A stretch of 64,000 nt of DNA, from contig OY754980.1 in assembly GCA_963576475.1 (NCBI GenBank), forward strand, positions 33,641,431 to 33,705,430, in the 5' to 3' direction. The stretch comes from Molanna angustata. Lineage: Eukaryota; Arthropoda; Insecta; Trichoptera; Molannidae. Positions 9,691 through 19,545 of the stretch are shown here, piece by piece. A program made the position numbers and the translations under genes. Position 1 is the stretch's first letter; each line of letters opens with the position of its first letter. The notes under the pieces are model-generated. The model was not told where the DNA came from and ran no database searches. It saw only the letters and a list, made by a program, of their open reading frames with translations.

Positions 9691-10587
9691 TTTTCACTCC
9701 AAGACTTTTCACTAAAAAAAGATGTTGCAGCCGTTACTAATCAGAAACATTGGATTACATAGATTTAGTCACAAAAAAAACAAAATTCAAATAATAGTCA
9801 TACTCTTTACAATAGATTGAAATATTAAACCATGAACTCGAGGAGAGGAGAGTTCAGCTCAAGAAGGTAAACTGTGGAAATGGGGTATTGGACATTTTCA
9901 AACCTAAAATAAATGTACGGGACACGAAATAACGATGATAAAAGAAAAAAAGAAGCACTATTCTAAGTAAAACAAACACCTATCTTGAAAAAAAATATTA
10001 CTAGTTTTTGAAAAAGTTGGAAATCGCTTTGTACAAACACATGTGTTTATCTCACACACACGTCCTGAATAAAACATTCACTAACGCTGAGGATCGTGAC
10101 TTATCAATATTCCGTTTTGTATTAGAATATAGGACGACCCTTCGTGATTCACACTCGTCTTTAGCGGAGAGTGGAAGTTAATGGATAAAGGGGTTAAGGA
10201 TTAAATATTTTATAAATACCCAAAGAAACGGTTGAGATTAATCCTTATAAACTCCTTTTTTTCCTTAACCAAGCAAGGAAACCGGTGATAAATTGAGATG
10301 GGTGAATTCCCAAGGTTTTAAGTATACGTGATGGGGTGAATTATTTTAATGACACAAGAAAGATACTTTTATAGTGCGTTAGGATAATCTTCTTTTATTA
10401 TTTATAAAAAAAAAAACAAATCAAATTCAGTTTCATTTACATCAAAGTATGAACGAACTTTGAAAAGAATCAAACATTTTAGAAAATTTGCTAAAACTAA
10501 GCAAATTATAGTGGCTGCGAAGCATTTGGTTACTCTTATCCAGGAAACTAACTAAAAACAAAATTGAAGTCAAATATCAGAAGCCAA
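9691..10587. other. AT-rich sequence, nothing recognised
   Basis: There is no coding signal. It ends at the left target duplication of the LINE at 10600. Confidence 0.4.
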
Positions 10588-10599
10588 ATAGTTTAGTTA

Positions 10600-13500
10600 C
10601 TTACTTACTTAATGAGTCCGAGTACTTCTCACTAGGCCTTCCCACTCCAAAATACAGCAACCGCAACGGCATTGTCATTAACCATCTTCAAGTCCTCTGC
10701 GTCGCATGTCATTGGCATATCTTGACAGATGAGGAGGTGTTCGTCAGTTTGTATCTCACCGCAATTGCAGGAAACATCCTCTTCCACCCTAATACCCCAC
10801 CTTAGCATGTTCTCTTTGCATCTTGTCACACCGACGCGTAATCTATTAAGTGTCTTCCATGTCAGGTAGGGTAGTTGGTGTCCCGGTCCCAAACTTTCCG
10901 ACAGGTCGACCTGATCTCCAGCGTATTGTGCTTGCCAAAGATCTTTCCTTGCCCTATCTGGTGGTAGTCTTAGGGGGGATGTAATTCTAAGAAAGCTTTT
11001 CCTTGATTTTAGTCTTGCTACCGGTGGTTTGTGACCAAACAAAGGATGTCTCGGGTCCGTTTCCTGTTTATGTCTCTCTGCATTCGCAGCGACTTCCCTC
11101 CTGATGTTCGGAGGGGCAATACCTATGATCGGGTATATGTCACTTACTCGAGTGGGTTGTAAGCATCCAGATATTATTCGTCCTGTCTCATTGATGGCAA
11201 CATCCACATGTTTAGCATGTGACGAAGAGAACCATACCGGAGCCGCATATTCGGCCGCAGAGAAACACAGTCCAAGGGCGGAAGTGCGCAGGGTGGACGG
11301 TTGTGCTCCCCAGGTTGACCCTGTCAACTTTTTGATTATGCTATTTCTGCTGCATACCTTCTGCTTAGTATTTAAACAGTGGTCCTTATATGACAGTGTG
11401 CGGTCCAATGTAACTCCCAAGTATTTGGGGGTAAAGCAGTGTGTGAGTCTTTCACCCCTCCATGTCACGCTCAATTCCCTAGAGGCATCTCTATTGCGCA
11501 GGTGGAATGCACAAATTTGAGTCTTAGATGGATTTGGTTTTAAGTAGTTCCCGTCATAATAATTGACCAGATGTTCAAGAGCCTCGGTGAGTCTTGTCTC
11601 AATGTCTTCGAAGGCAACACCCTGAGCAGCAATCGCTGTATCGTCAGCGTATATAAATTGTTGCGTATGAGGCGTTTTAGGTTGGTCATTGGTATATATA
11701 TTGTACAGAATTGGAGAGAGTACACTGCCCTGTGGAAGCCTATTTCTCTGATATCTCCAACGACTACACTTTCCCAAGAGATTAACAAAAAATCTGCGAT
11801 TGTTCAACATCAAACCTATAAATGAGGTGAGTTTACGGTCTCCTGTAAAGTCAAAAACCTTTTTCAAAAGCACTCTATGATTAACTGTGTCATAGGCAGC
11901 AGTAAGATCCAAGAAAGCAACTCCAGTTATCCGCTTAGTTTCAAAACCATCCTCTATGTACTGTGTCAGGTTCAAGACCTGTCCACAGCACGACTTTCCC
12001 GGTCTAAAACCTGCCTGCTCCCGGATCAAGTTCTCATCAACATATTGGGATATTCTGTTAAGGATCATCCTTTCCAATACTTTATATAGATGACATAAGA
12101 GGGATATGGGCCTATAGCTTTTAGGATCTGTTGGCTCTTTTCCTGGTTTCAATACAGCAGTTACCTTCGCCTTCAGCCAAACTTTAGGGAGTATCATTTT
12201 TTGAACGCACGAGTTCATTAGGTTGCATAGCCAGTTGAGTGTCTTTGGGCCAAATTTCTTTATTTGTTCTACCCTAAGCTCATCCAAACCTGCCGCTCTG
12301 TTGTTCTTAAGGTGGTCTATGGCGGTGGTTAGTTCAAGTAGGTTAAAAGGTTCGCCAAGGAAAGTATTTTCATAGTCAGGCTGCGAGGCGTTCCACTTCA
12401 CCTTTACTCCTTTTATTCTCTTAGTTTTACCGTTTATGATGAGTTGGTGGGCTACTTGGTTTGGGGTGACAGTGGTGTGATGTTGAGGTGGTACAGTAGG
12501 GTCGTTGCTTAAGTTTTTCAGTACCTTCCAAGCTCTTCTACTGTTCTGTTTCATATCCAAATTTTCAACTAAATTACCCCACTTCTCTCTTCTGCCCATT
12601 GCAACCGCATTCAGCAGTTGTTCACCCATTTGCAAAGTATCATCCGAAAAAGGATCGGTCTCATAGAGGTTTTCATATTTAGATAAAAGTTCCTTGCCGT
12701 CTTCTGTCAAACCTGGAATATAATTGGTACGACATCCTCTTGGGATTTTCTTCCTTGATACGGTCTTTACTAATTCAATAAAATCTTCATACTTTTCAGG
12801 AGTCGGAAGTATTCCCTCCACCTTTCCATCCAATTCATCAGAAAACTCCCTCCAATTCGCTTTCTTAAAATTGAATTGCCTCTTAAAAGGCACTGTGGTA
12901 GGTCTGATAACGGGTGTGATTGTACATGAAATTGGCCTGTGTTGTGTTCTAGGTATAGGATTTTCCATCGATTTGACAGTCTGGTTCACAATCCTATCAC
13001 TCACAAATACATTATCTGGATTGTAGCCTCTCCTCCATCTGGAGCTATTAAAGGATGATGGTAGTTTGGGGTCATGAATAAGGCGGAGATCATTATTTTC
13101 AGCCCATTTCTCCAGTTCTAGGCCATCACTATTGGTCTCTCTATATCCCCATGATGTACTGTGGCTATTGAAATCCCCCATCACTATCTTAAATTTACTA
13201 ATATTAAAATTACTCGTTGGGCAGAACTTAAAATTTATACTGGGTGGTTTATATACAGATATTACAAGGCAATTTGAGAGTTCCACAGATAGTACTTCTA
13301 TGTCATCTATGTCCGTCATTCCAACAGACACAGTATCCAAATCGTCCCTTACAAAAATGGCGCTGCCATACTTATCATGTGGTCTCTCAATCATCAATTT
13401 CATGCCCTTAATCTTTGGCCTATTACCTGTGGCCCCCCTATGTGTCTCCTGCATCAATAGAACGTCGCAGTCAAGTCCAGATAAAATATCCTCCTTATCA

Positions 13501-13811
13501 TCACTGAGGCCCTCAATGTTTATTGAGGTTGTCTTAAAGTGGCGTCCAAGGGATCTGTCAAATGGTCCTGAAAAGGACCTTTTCTTTGGTCCTAAGAAGG
13601 ACCGTTTAAGGTCGTGGCCGTAGTTTCTCGGTTTTGAAAGGATTAGCCGACTGTTTGTCGTTTCCAGGGGGCGCCAGATTGCCTTATTTGTTCCTTTATT
13701 CATTTTGCCACTAGAGGTAATAATTCTTATATTCTTTGACTAATTTCTGATAAAGTTATATAAAAGTCGTTAATAAATTGCAATCTCACGTGGAGGCTCC
13801 TTTCTTGTCCC
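10600..13811 (-). mobile_element. LINE with intact endonuclease/RT ORF and 12-bp TSD
   Basis: The insertion is bounded exactly by a perfect 12-bp direct repeat ATAGTTTAGTTA at 10588-10599 and 13812-13823. On the minus strand it has about 108 bp before the ATG, the 1023-codon ORF, a short 3' end and a (TAAG)3 tail at 10600-10611 instead of poly(A). It has no ORF1, so it is either slightly 5'-truncated or belongs to a lineage lacking ORF1. It landed in front of the LINE 3' remnant at 13812-14032. The intact ORF and perfect duplication show it is young. The fragments at 16636-16787 and 41884-42210 share its tail and C-terminus. Confidence 0.93.
10632..13703 (-). CDS. LINE ORF2: APE-type endonuclease plus reverse transcriptase
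   Basis: This intact 1023-codon ORF encodes the enzyme that nicks target DNA and reverse-transcribes the LINE RNA at the nick. Residues 1-57 are basic and not recognised. The APE-type endonuclease follows, with QETH (85-88), GDFN (176-179) and a terminal HRPI motif (255-258). RT motifs are SYRPISLLCHLYKVLE (529-544), EQAGFRPGKS (562-571), motif A FLDLTAAYD (597-605), motif B LPQGSVLSP (656-664), motif C YADD (685-688) and a YLGV-type motif E. The C-terminus (about 979-994) has a CxC..HxxxxxC pattern, probably a zinc-binding knuckle. The domain order and motifs fit the Jockey superfamily in the broad sense; I cannot name the clade. One oddity: the catalytic SDH of the nuclease reads TQH (253-255). 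Confidence 0.95.
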   Translation of the reverse strand: MNKGTNKAIWRPLETTNSRLILSKPRNYGHDLKRSFLGPKKRSFSGPFDRSLGRHFKTTSINIEGLSDDKEDILSGLDCDVLLMQETHRGATGNRPKIKGMKLMIERPHDKYGSAIFVRDDLDTVSVGMTDIDDIEVLSVELSNCLVISVYKPPSINFKFCPTSNFNISKFKIVMGDFNSHSTSWGYRETNSDGLELEKWAENNDLRLIHDPKLPSSFNSSRWRRGYNPDNVFVSDRIVNQTVKSMENPIPRTQHRPISCTITPVIRPTTVPFKRQFNFKKANWREFSDELDGKVEGILPTPEKYEDFIELVKTVSRKKIPRGCRTNYIPGLTEDGKELLSKYENLYETDPFSDDTLQMGEQLLNAVAMGRREKWGNLVENLDMKQNSRRAWKVLKNLSNDPTVPPQHHTTVTPNQVAHQLIINGKTKRIKGVKVKWNASQPDYENTFLGEPFNLLELTTAIDHLKNNRAAGLDELRVEQIKKFGPKTLNWLCNLMNSCVQKMILPKVWLKAKVTAVLKPGKEPTDPKSYRPISLLCHLYKVLERMILNRISQYVDENLIREQAGFRPGKSCCGQVLNLTQYIEDGFETKRITGVAFLDLTAAYDTVNHRVLLKKVFDFTGDRKLTSFIGLMLNNRRFFVNLLGKCSRWRYQRNRLPQGSVLSPILYNIYTNDQPKTPHTQQFIYADDTAIAAQGVAFEDIETRLTEALEHLVNYYDGNYLKPNPSKTQICAFHLRNRDASRELSVTWRGERLTHCFTPKYLGVTLDRTLSYKDHCLNTKQKVCSRNSIIKKLTGSTWGAQPSTLRTSALGLCFSAAEYAAPVWFSSSHAKHVDVAINETGRIISGCLQPTRVSDIYPIIGIAPPNIRREVAANAERHKQETDPRHPLFGHKPPVARLKSRKSFLRITSPLRLPPDRARKDLWQAQYAGDQVDLSESLGPGHQLPYLTWKTLNRLRVGVTRCKENMLRWGIRVEEDVSCNCGEIQTDEHLLICQDMPMTCDAEDLKMVNDNAVAVAVFWSGKA

Positions 13812-14032
13812 ATAGTTTAGTTAATAACACGGTTTATACATTTTCTTTAATTTAAATTTATTTCTTAGTTAAATCATGTTTAGAAATGTATATTTTTGGA
13901 TTTTAATTGGAAACATGTATAGACACTGTTTTGTATTTTTAACATTAACTCTGATTGACTGGAAGAAATTGCCATTAGACAATAAGCCCGCCAATGAACT
14001 TGTTATATGTACAGAATGTAAATAAATAAATA
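13812..14032 (+). repeat. LINE 3' untranslated end with (AAAT)n tail
   Basis: The text ACTGGAAGAAATTGCC, TAAGCCCGCC and TGTAAATAAATAAATAAA is the pattern of 3' ends of common lepidopteran LINEs of the CR1/Jockey type (a short UTR with the consensus 'gactggtagagaatgcc...taagtccgcc' and an AAATA tail). No coding part remains. The young LINE at 10600-13811 is inserted at its 5' side. Confidence 0.6.
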
Positions 14033-14047
14033 AAATATATAAATAAT

Positions 14048-14305
14048 ATTATTGTTGTATCTAACCAAATAAAATTAAAATATTATTGACGTATAGCTTT
14101 GTTTACTTTGTATGAAATACAAAATTGTTAAATTTTACCAAAATATTAAAGGAAACAGTTTTAACGTGCATTGTTATCGGGAAAACACAATTCTCAAAGT
14201 TTCAGTTCCAACTGGTCGGAAAGTTAGATTAAAATCGATTGCTTAGATCCAGTACAGACAGAATAACAGGTGAATTTAAATAAAGTGATGTAAAAGAGAA
14301 AACAT
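14048..14305 (+). repeat. dispersed repeat, copy 1 of 2
   Basis: About 260 bp match 55793-56050 in the same orientation with many differences. Shared landmarks are TTGTTGTATCTAACCAAAT, GCATTGTTATCGGG-like text and AAAATCGATTGC followed by AGTACAGACAGA. No coding signal is seen in either copy. In both places the block follows LINE-tail-like sequence (a TTGGAAACATGT stretch upstream), so it may be part of a larger, older repeat. Confidence 0.65.
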
Positions 14306-14469
14306 AACAGTAAACAGAATGGTTACATAAAAAAACAGAACGTTGGTTATGTAACATAAAATAAAAATTACAGTATCACGATGACTATATTTATAGATGT
14401 ACTCATTATTGGTAGTGTAAAAATATTCCATATCACGTATATAACAGCAGGAAGACGATAATCAATTAG

Positions 14470-15012
14470 CAGAGATACCCAGACGAATTGGACTAGGTTG
14501 GGCGGCCTTCGGTAAACTCGGTCACATCCTGAAAAACAAAGACATTCCGATGAATTTGAAAAGAAAGGTCTTTGAAACATGTATCCTCCCAGTGCTAACA
14601 TATGGATTGGAAACAATGACACTAACTGCCAACACAATATACAAACTAAAATGTACGCAACGAGCTATGGAACGGCAAATGTTAGGAGTGAGCCTCCGGG
14701 ATAAAATAAGAAATAAGACGCCAAACAAAAGTCGTTGACATAGCAGACCGTGTTGCAAAGTTGAAATGGCAGTGGGCAGGGCATGTTGCAAGACAGGGTA
14801 CCGAGAGGTAGACACCCATAATACTAAAATGGAGACCGTGGAAAAATAAAAGGCCGGTAGGGCGACCACAAAAAAGATGGGTGGACGATATCATTCTGGT
14901 TGCGGGAAGGGGTTGGCTGGGGGAAGCACAGGACCGACAGAGATGGAGTTCATTGGAGGAGGCCTACATCCAGCAGTGGAAAGATGGCTGACGAAGAAGA
15001 AGAAGAAGATGA
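14470..15012 (+). pseudogene. RTE-type LINE 3' end, decayed
   Basis: The plus strand reads EISRRIGLGWAAFGKL, then LKRKVFETCILPVLTYGLET and MTLTANTIYKLKCTQRAMER, then a frameshift to VVDIADRVAKLKWQWAGHVA, GRPQKRWVDDI and SLEEAYIQQW. This is the C-terminal third of an endonuclease/RT LINE common in arthropods. The 3' end is a GAAGAA/GATGAT-rich simple repeat. At least one frameshift and a stop disrupt it. Relics of the same family lie at 40570-40865 (minus), 42855-43175 (plus) and 46080-46270 (minus). Confidence 0.85.
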
Positions 15013-15189
15013 TATATAATTTTTAATCGATTTAAAAAGAGAAGATCATCAATTCGACGAGAAGCACTGATTTTTTCTTCTAATATATACAGTCGTTCTT
15101 ATTGGAAAATTAATTAACAATGAAAAATGTTTTTTCTAGTTAAGTTAACAATTATTAATAATAAAAACAAACTCATCAAAACACCCCAT

Positions 15190-15610
15190 AGGGTATCAAT
15201 ACACGCTACCAGCAGTAACAGAAAACGAAAGCTACAAATTATATTTGAATAGAGACATTATCACAGACAAAAAAACCTGCACAACCGACCTGACATTACT
15301 TTGATTAATAAAATACAATAGACACATATATTTTATAGGAGTATCAATACCAAACAAATTAAAGTCAAATACTAGTCAAATCTATAAAAGAAACATTTAA
15401 AAAAATCGACAAATATGTACATACCTTTAGCAGAATCACAATGGAAACAAGAAAAGGTAACAATTGTCCCAATCTTCTATAGGCACCATACCAAAAACAA
15501 CCCAAAAAATATAGATATTCTAAAGCTACCTCCATACGTCATCAGCGGCATACAAAAACTGCAATAATCAACACATGTATAATAGTCAGAAAAATTCTAC
15601 TGGTAGGTGC
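15190..15610 (+). pseudogene. non-LTR RT C-terminal relic of another family
   Basis: Shifted frames read RDIITDKKTCTTDLTLL, then FIGVSIPNKLK, LAESQWKQEKVTIVPIF and LPPYVISGIQKLQ. This matches the pattern of a C-terminal domain found in many arthropod LINE proteins (DKR..DI..IDVAIP...W....V.IVPI..S..G..PK). It has several frameshifts and stops. I recognise the pattern but cannot assign a clade. Confidence 0.6.
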
Positions 15611-15733
15611 CACTTTAAACAACTACACAAACACACAGCTTCACAATTACGCAAACACACAGCCTCACAATTTGAATAGGTATGCTCCGTTGTGAAGTTA
15701 AATAAACTACCGGATCATAACCGAGATCATTTT

Positions 15734-15900
15734 CGGCCTTCGAGGCTTAGTTAGTTAGGTATTTGATTGCTGATCCAAGGGTTCCGGGTTCGATTCCCGG
15801 TGGAGACTCAGTTTTTAGTTGTGTTTTCAATCTGGATCTTTGAGACGATAGATATAGAATGTGGCAACTTGTTATTGGATAAGTGTAAAAATAATAAAAA
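15734..15900 (+). mobile_element. tRNA-derived SINE, family 2
   Basis: The head is tRNA-like, with A-box-type GAGGCTTAGTTAG and B-box GGTTCGATTCC (RNA polymerase III promoter elements). A body follows containing TGTGTTTTCAATCTGGATCT and TGTGGCAACTTGTTATTGG, and an AAATAATAAAAA tail. A second copy lies on the minus strand at 56595-56834. Next to it, tail-to-tail, sits a family 3 SINE. Confidence 0.82.
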
Positions 15901-15902
15901 TG

Positions 15903-16076
15903 AACATTTTCTTGCACCTTGCGTCAGTGGCGAGTTTATGGCAATTTCTTCCACTTAACCAGTGTTTCCAGCCCACAGAAGCAATATTTTCTTGATAAAT
16001 GAATTTGAATAAATTTCTCCTCTGCTGGGAATCGAATCCAGGACGCCTACATAGAAACCAACTGTGCTACGGCAGT
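15903..16076 (-). mobile_element. tRNA-derived SINE, family 3
   Basis: On the minus strand the head carries A-box GTAGCACAGTTGG and B-box GATTCGATTCC, and the body carries GCTGGAAACACTGG and AACTCGCCACTGACG. It matches the better preserved copy at 18286-18480. It lies tail-to-tail with the family 2 SINE at 15734-15900. Confidence 0.82.
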
Positions 16077-16624
16077 TTGAAACTTGGTTAATTCATATTT
16101 TTTAATGCATGTAGGTAATTTGCTGTTGCTGAATTAACAATGGGAAGGTTTTTATTGCATAACAGTATTCGTATGTGTTGGGTAGTGTTGTGTGCTATTC
16201 AAGATGGCGGTCCACTGTTTCCTGTTTCCTGTTGTCCGCCATTGTGGTTCCAGGCAGTTCAAAACGTTCACTGTAGATTGTACGGGTCGTTAGGCCTCTC
16301 ACACACATATACCTATCTACTTACACATATTTACACACACACACATAAACACACGCTACCACATGCCACATTTTACATACAAAAGGGACACCGGAAAATA
16401 ATTTGAATCAAGATGAACGCTTTGTAAATGTACAACAATATAATTCAAAACTAACCGCTTATTTCAAAATTTAAAAAAATACACTCAAATTATAATCAAT
16501 CAATGGGTTCAATTGACAAATCATTTATTAATACTATGTATTTTTTGCTACCCTGAAGATTGAATAAAATAAAGGATATTTGATGTAATTGAAATTAAAA
16601 AAGAAATTCACTAGTCTGTATTAA
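16077..16624. other. no gene; short (CA)n-rich stretch
   Basis: A CA-rich microsatellite-like segment occupies about 16299-16356. Otherwise nothing is recognised. Confidence 0.45.
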
Positions 16625-16798
16625 ATAAAAATAATACTTACTTACTTATCGCGTCCGAACTTTAGGCCTTGCCACTCCAGTATGCAGCGACGCATATCGC
16701 CTTGTCATTTGCCATCAGAAGGTCATTCACATTACATGCACCTTGCATCAGGGGGCATTGCAATAGGTGAGAATCATTCTGCACATAATAAAAATAAT
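16625..16798 (-). mobile_element. 152-bp LINE 3' fragment with 11-bp TSD
   Basis: The insertion 16636-16787 is flanked by a perfect 11-bp repeat ATAAAAATAAT (16625-16635 and 16788-16798). On the minus strand it encodes QNDSHLLQCPLMQGACNVND and then LLMANDKAICVAAYWSGKA before a stop and a (TAAG)n tail. This is homologous to the last 40 residues of the ORF at 10632-13703, which also ends FWSGKA. It is an extreme 5'-truncation product of that LINE family. Confidence 0.9.
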
Positions 16799-17116
16799 GT
16801 TTGAAAGCAATCAAGTATGTATGTAAATACGGTATGCGTTCACAAACTCTTTATTCTATTGCAATGGAACTTAAGTGAAATGTCGAGTGTTTATTCGGGA
16901 CAGTTTATGAATTAAAATATTTTTCTTGACTATATTGTGAGAAGGTGGTCCAACTTACTGTTCTTCCATTTTTTTTAATTGCATTGTTATTGTTTAAATA
17001 AAAAAAAAAAAAAAATCTTTGCAGGTCATCTGTTGTTGGGTATTTCTGTCATTACAATTTTGACACTTATATTGTCGTTCAAGAGTTCGACATGCTCTCT
17101 CCAGAAGCGAACACTG

Positions 17117-17625
17117 AACTAAACTTTTTTTATTTATTAAATATCTCACAAGGAATTCATTGAGAATGATCGACATAAACTTTTTTTATTTATTTAATAT
17201 CTCACAAGGAATTCATTGAGAATGATCGACATAAACTTTTTTATTTATTTAATATCTCACAAGGAATTCATTGAGAATGATCGACATAAACTTTTTTTAT
17301 TTATTTAATGTCTCACAAGGAATTCATTGAGAATGATCGACATAAACTTTTTTTATTTATTAAATATCTCACAAGGAATTCATTGAGAATGATCGACATA
17401 AACTTTTTTTATTTATTTAATATATCACAAGGAATTCATTAAGAATGATCGACATAATTTTTTTTTTATTTATTTAATATCTCACAAGGAATTCATTGAG
17501 AATGATCGACATAAACTTTTTTTATTTATTTAATACCTCACAAGGAATTCATTGAGAATGATCGAGACAAACTTTTTTTATTTATTTAATACCTCACAAG
17601 GAATTCATTGAGAATGATCGACGTA
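17117..17625. repeat. tandem repeat, ~56-bp unit, 9 copies
   Basis: The unit contains CACAAGGAATTCATTGAG, AATGATCGACATAAAC and a T-rich part TTTTTTATTTATTTAATA. The marker CACAAGGAATTC recurs near 17147, 17204, 17259, 17315, 17370, 17426, 17483, 17539 and 17594, giving a period of 55-57 bp. Copies differ at single bases and in T-run length. It is a minisatellite; there are no unique spacers, so it is not a CRISPR array. Confidence 0.93.
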
Positions 17626-17844
17626 GGAATATGAACATAAATATCATTTAACTTGACTTTGAAGGGATGAAAGAGGCAGGAGGAACTGAAGGGACTTAAA
17701 TGATTAAGGATAATTCAAAGGAAGGTGATTAGTAATTTCTATGTTTTTCCACAAAATACAGTCGTTTTTGTTTTACTTCTGAATACGAAAACCGTTCTAT
17801 AACAATATGTAATTACTTGATAGACGGTACCCATATTTTATACA
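17626..17844. other. no feature recognised
   Basis: Unique AT-rich sequence between the tandem repeat and the RTE relic. Confidence 0.4.
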
Positions 17845-18285
17845 CATACATACCATCACGCCATGTCCCTCGCGGGGCATGCAGAGAGAACCGAACTCCA
17901 CTTATTTCTATCTTGACACACATTCATCGCCTTCATTGACATTCATACATCGTCTTATACATGTTCGTCTGTTGTTCGTGCTTGAAACATTTCCGTCTTT
18001 CAAATTACCATTCACATGGACGTGCCATCCCTTCATTGGGTTGTCCCGACCTCTCATTCCATTCCTGTCCGCAATGTATAGTTTCTTCGTCAGGCGTTCC
18101 TCATTCATTCTCCCCATGTGGCCAAACCATTCCAATGTGTTCACTTTCATTCTATTAATGACATCTTTCTTTATCTTACATTCTTTCCTTATGTCCTCAT
18201 TTCTGACCCTGTCATACATCGTCCTATTACAGATTCTTCTTAGCGTAATATTGGTTTTATGCTCAATATTTTTTGTAGAACTACG
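17845..18285 (-). pseudogene. RTE-type LINE 3' end, decayed
   Basis: The minus strand reads LRRICNRTMYDRVRNEDIRK, ECKIKKDVINRMKVNTLEWF and GHMGRMNEERLTKKLY, ending with CIRRCMNVN. This is homologous to the young copy at 35804-36595. Its 3' end is the same CATACATACCATCACG. The 5' truncation point falls at about 18285, where a SINE begins. The frame is largely open but ends early, and it is clearly more diverged than the young copy. Confidence 0.87.
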
Positions 18286-18480
18286 TAGCCGACCGCCGTG
18301 GCACAGTTGGTAAGCCGTTTGGTATCTATGTGGGCGTCATGGGTTCGATCCCCAGCAGTGGAGAAATTTATTTAAATTCATTTCTCACGCTCACATTGCT
18401 TCTCTGGGCTGGAAACATTGGTAGGATGGAAGAAATAAATAAACTCGCCACTTGCGCACGGTAGAAGGAAGTATTTATTA
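18286..18480 (+). mobile_element. tRNA-derived SINE, family 3
   Basis: The head has A-box GTGGCACAGTTGG and B-box GGTTCGATCCC in a tRNA-like arrangement with GCAGTGGAG at its end. The body has TTGCTTCTCTGGGCTGGAAA and AACTCGCCACTTGCGC. It is the better preserved of two copies (the other is at 15903-16076). The Helentron-like array starts 3 bp after it. Confidence 0.85.
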
Positions 18481-18483
18481 TTA

Positions 18484-19514
18484 CTAGTTGCATGTAACAC
18501 ATGAGATCCAACTGTCGATAGCGATAGTATGTATAGTTGAAGAATATGTACCAAACTATAAACCCATAGATACAAATTATTGAATATTTTCAGATATTTT
18601 GTTTTCTATACAACATATGTAGGTATGTATGTCAAGATAGGATAGTATGGAAGAAGATCCTTTTTCCTACCCAGAATATGCAAATTGCATGATGGTATGT
18701 ATGTATGTTTGGAGATGAAGTAACAAACTATTAAGTCTTCTTACATATTGTGTATAGGCGACTGCCATACAAAATGTATGAAGCGATGTCGTCACTAAAT
18801 TCAATTTTTAAAAAAATTGTTAAAAAAAAATTGAGATCTTCTACTACAATGTTAATATTTTTTATAGAAAATTAAATTATCTAGTTGGGGTGTTTCGGCT
18901 TTTTTCGATAATTGTAAAAGTTTTGGAAATATAGGCAGTTAAACTCATAAATTTATCATAAAAAAAATATTTTTCTTAATAAAAAATGTTTGAGAAACCC
19001 TGGAATTTTTTTGAAAAAACTTATTTGAGATTTTGTATTTGTCTATGTTTGTACCAATTTTCAGCGTTCTACCGTTTATGGTTTCTGAGATATATGGAAA
19101 AATAAAATAAAAATTCAAAAGTTGATAACCCCTGACTGAAACAAAAATTCAAAATTCCGAGTATAAAAGTTTTGTAGGCCTGTAACTGTTTATATATTCT
19201 GAAATTTTAGGCTCTGTTTATTGAGCGGATCAAAAGTTATAAGGGGGGGACGGACACACAGACACACACACAGACACACACACACACAGACACACACACA
19301 CACAGACACACGAAATGTTCTACTCCGAATTCTGAGTAAATCCGTGTATGGAACATATATGCTGCGAAGCCTCTAAGTTGGTGTTTTTTGACTTCAAAGT
19401 TGGAAAATCCATGAAAAAAGTAGACCTCTCCATACAATTCTCGCGTATTCTGGCTTGATACATTGTCGATATGTTAAGAGAACAAAGTTCTCCTGAACAA
19501 ATCGACAGTTGGAT
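18484..19514 (-). mobile_element. Helentron-like (HINE) element, tandem copy A
   Basis: This 1031-bp non-autonomous element is oriented on the minus strand. It starts ATCCAACTGTCGAT at 19514, has a GTGTCTGTGTGTG-type microsatellite near that end (19250-19313), and ends with the inverted block ATCGACAGTTGGAT, a small hairpin CATGT-GTT-ACATG and the terminal CTAG at 18484. In the minus sense the base after CTAG is T. The asymmetric inverted repeat (terminal at the 5' end, 23 bp inside at the 3' end), hairpin, CTAG terminus and internal microsatellite are the known hallmarks of Helentron/Helitron2 derivatives. A conserved minus-strand reading frame through the microsatellite (about 66-87 codons) reflects copy similarity, not a shown gene. 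Confidence 0.8.
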
Positions 19515-19545
19515 TATTGCTTTACTCGTGGGTGTAAGTATTAAA

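Noticed and set aside
9700..10587. Host gene upstream of the LINE
   Set aside because: No coding bias, splice pattern or recognisable protein.
11104..13623. Several plus-strand open frames of 70-163 codons
   Set aside because: All lie antisense to the 1023-codon LINE ORF.
17117..17625. CRISPR-like array of regular repeats
   Set aside because: Units are contiguous 56-bp tandem repeats without unique spacers, in a eukaryotic context.
17879..18313. 144-codon plus-strand open frame
   Set aside because: Antisense shadow of the RTE-type relic at 17845-18285.
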